DNA of 64,000 nt from Pseudomonas abieticivorans (GTDB taxonomy: Bacteria > Pseudomonadota > Gammaproteobacteria > Pseudomonadales > Pseudomonadaceae), in NCBI RefSeq assembly GCF_023509015.1, contig NZ_CP094975.1:3651501-3715500 (forward strand), given 5' to 3'. Below the pieces are notes generated by a model. It worked only from the letters and a program-made list of their open reading frames with translations. It did no database searches and was not told the origin of the DNA. Positions 62,247 to 64,000 of the stretch are shown in pieces. How positions within the stretch are numbered: position 1 is the first letter of the stretch; each line of letters begins with the position of its first letter. Made by a program: the position numbers and the translations under genes.

Positions 62247-64000
62247 ATGTGGGTTGATAATGAAACAGAAACGGATTTTCTAAACTTCTCCGGAGTGGCC
62301 GACACCGTCGCCGAAATCATCTATCAGGCGGATGGTCGGCCAATCTCAATCGGTGTCTCAGGGGCTTGGGGCGCCGGTAAGTCCTCGATGATCAAACTGA
62401 TCCAATCGTCGCTTCGAACCCCGCCTGAGCCGAAAGAGAAACCATCAAAAGATTTCGTATTCGTTGAGTTCAATGCATGGCTCTACCAAGGCTACGATGA
62501 CGCCAGGGCTGCGCTCATGGACGTTATTGCGACCCGCCTTGAGGAGGAAGCGCTAAAGCGTCAAACAGGTTTGGAGAAAGCCGGCGAGCTGATCGCACGA
62601 GTCAATTGGCTTCGTGCGGCCAAAATGGTTGGTGGAGCAGCATTCGCGTTGGCCAGCGGCGTACCTCCTCCTGGATTTATGGGTGAAGTTTTCAGTTTGG
62701 CAGGCCGAGTCTGGTCAGGTGGGGTCGATCAAGCAGTAGTTTCCGACATTCACGATAAGGCCGAAGATGCTGCAAAGCTCGCCAAGGATCTTGTCCGGGA
62801 AAAGCCACCGCGATCATCGCCGCCACGGGAAATTCAAGCTCTAAGAGACAATTTCGAATCCATTCTCGACGAGCTAGGTGTGACGCTGGTCGTGCTGATC
62901 GACGATCTGGATCGCTGTCTCCCAGAAACGACGATTTCGACGCTTGAGGCCATCCGACTGTTCCTTTTCCTGCGTAATACCGCATTCGTCATCGCCGCTG
63001 ATAACGAGATGATCAAGCACGCAGTTCGCCGGCATTTCAGTGGTGTCCCTGACGACGTCTTGGTCACCAGCTATTTTGACAAACTGATCCAAGTTCCCAT
63101 CCGTGTTCCTCCTCTCGGTACGCAGGAAGTAAGGGCTTACATGATGATGCTGTTTTTGGAGAACAGTACTTTGGATAAGCCAACTGTTGAGCAGATACGC
63201 ATCCGGGTTCGAGATCAGCTCAGGACGACATGGCAAGGTAACCGTGTCGACAGAGCCTTCATGCAGGGGCTTTACGATTCTTACCCAACTGAGTTGATCG
63301 GCAAGTTCGATACCGCCGAACGTTTGGCGGCTGTGATGACCTCGGCCTCCGGAATCCAAGGTAACCCACGGTTGATCAAGCGCTTCCTGAACGCTCTCGC
63401 CATCCGCATGACCATCTCGCGTGCTCAAGGTGTTGGAGTCGATGAGGCTGTGCTCGTCAAGTTGATGCTCTTTGAACGTAGTGGTAATCCCAAAGCCTAT
63501 GAGGAGTTGATGAAAGCGGTCGCCTCTCACAAGCAGGGCAAGCCAGCAATGCTTCAGGAATGGGAGGAGAGCTTGAAGCAGGGCAAAGCGCTTACGCTTC
63601 CCCAACCGTGGGAGCACCCTTTCGTTAAGGATTGGTTGGCGTTACCTCCGGCGTTAGCCGATAAGGATCTGCGAGGCGCCATTTACGTAAGTCGCGAGCA
63701 CGCGCCGATTATCACTGATGAGGATCGCCTCTCCTCAGAGGCTGCCGAGTTACTGGCGGCATTACTTGAAATGCCCGATATGGCCTACCAGCTCAGAGAG
63801 AGACTTGCGACCATCGCGCCGCTCGAAATCACAGTTTTGATGGATCGTCTCTTGGACAGGGCTAGCACTGAACAGGAGTGGGGGGTGCCAGCCATTCTTG
63901 AGGCTCTCCTTGTTGTCGCGAAGCTAGATGGACAACAAGGACTTCGCCTTGCTGCGTTTCTGAAAGAGCGTCCGCCGGCGCAGATTCAAGCTGGCATCGT
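62247..64000 (+). CDS. KAP family P-loop NTPase, QatA-like (partial, runs off the window)
   Basis: The frame is open from ATG 62247 to the last base (at least 584 residues). AAGGAGGG is an excellent ribosome site. It starts MWVDNETETDFLNFSGVAD, with Walker A GVSGAWGAGKSSMIKL (37-52), FNAWLYQGYDDAR (75-87), a hydrophobic insert (about 123-152) and Walker B VVLIDDLDRCLPET (215-228). This is the KAP NTPase family, named after Kidins220/ARMS and PifA; QatA of the QatABCD anti-phage system belongs to it. The other Qat genes (QatB, QueC-like QatC, TatD-like QatD) would lie beyond 64000. Without them the Qat call is only likely. Confidence 0.8.
   Translation, partial: MWVDNETETDFLNFSGVADTVAEIIYQADGRPISIGVSGAWGAGKSSMIKLIQSSLRTPPEPKEKPSKDFVFVEFNAWLYQGYDDARAALMDVIATRLEEEALKRQTGLEKAGELIARVNWLRAAKMVGGAAFALASGVPPPGFMGEVFSLAGRVWSGGVDQAVVSDIHDKAEDAAKLAKDLVREKPPRSSPPREIQALRDNFESILDELGVTLVVLIDDLDRCLPETTISTLEAIRLFLFLRNTAFVIAADNEMIKHAVRRHFSGVPDDVLVTSYFDKLIQVPIRVPPLGTQEVRAYMMMLFLENSTLDKPTVEQIRIRVRDQLRTTWQGNRVDRAFMQGLYDSYPTELIGKFDTAERLAAVMTSASGIQGNPRLIKRFLNALAIRMTISRAQGVGVDEAVLVKLMLFERSGNPKAYEELMKAVASHKQGKPAMLQEWEESLKQGKALTLPQPWEHPFVKDWLALPPALADKDLRGAIYVSREHAPIITDEDRLSSEAAELLAALLEMPDMAYQLRERLATIAPLEITVLMDRLLDRASTEQEWGVPAILEALLVVAKLDGQQGLRLAAFLKERPPAQIQAGI

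Overview
The window is chromosomal DNA from a Pseudomonas, most likely of the P. fluorescens lineage. Three things point there: the high-GC codon usage; the repeated REP palindromes with the core TTCGCGGATAAATCCGC; and a gene order that, from memory, follows the P. aeruginosa PA4402-PA4322 stretch backwards (argJ, yajQ, mscS, ampG, fxsA, groES-groEL, colRS, inaA, mexVW, the imelysin cluster, bifA, sodB, argP, xenB, olsBA, fumarase, sadC, pyruvate kinase, moxR). Coding density is about 90 percent. I saw no rRNA, tRNA, CRISPR array or complete insertion sequence.

Layout of the core part (1-54.2 kb). 1-7 kb: the 3' end of argJ, a glutathione S-transferase, a Nudix/ThiE-like fusion, and a leftward run of a degenerate response regulator, PanE-like reductase, sensor kinase and cobalamin adenosyltransferase. 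7-15 kb: MscS, AmpG, an alkyltransferase-like protein, HugZ-like and FxsA proteins, and groESL with a sigma-32 type promoter. 15-18.3 kb: colR-colS (colS carries an apparent one-base insertion) and inaA. 18.4-22.6 kb: the MexVW-type RND pump. 22.7-27.9 kb: four leftward genes for lipoprotein/periplasmic iron-related proteins (imelysin, di-heme oxidase-like, imelysin, DUF1513) behind a Fur-box-like site. 28-31.7 kb: bifA, sodB and an amino-acid exporter, with its LysR regulator divergent. 32.7-45 kb: metabolic and envelope genes (xenB with its ArsR-type repressor, ornithine-lipid genes olsBA, YceI, cardiolipin synthase, DJ-1/PfpI, a delta-60 repeat protein). 45-54.2 kb: class I fumarase, a SadC-like diguanylate cyclase overlapping a ferredoxin reductase, pyruvate kinase, PilZ, DUF58 and MoxR.

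From about 54.3 kb to the right edge the base composition becomes more AT-rich and the genes become accessory. In order these are a two-gene SIR2-HerA module (anti-phage NADase plus ATPase), an arsRBCH-arsN1 arsenic cluster, a short non-coding stretch with degenerate repeats, a small membrane-anchored protein of unknown function, and a KAP-family P-loop NTPase that runs off the window. That last protein resembles QatA, the first gene of the QatABCD anti-phage system. The end of the window is best read as a defence and resistance island whose right side lies outside it.

The most useful leads are the SIR2-HerA pair, the possible Qat operon at the edge, the arsenic cluster enclosed between the two, and the frameshifted colS. 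Gene names from P. aeruginosa synteny are recalled, not searched.
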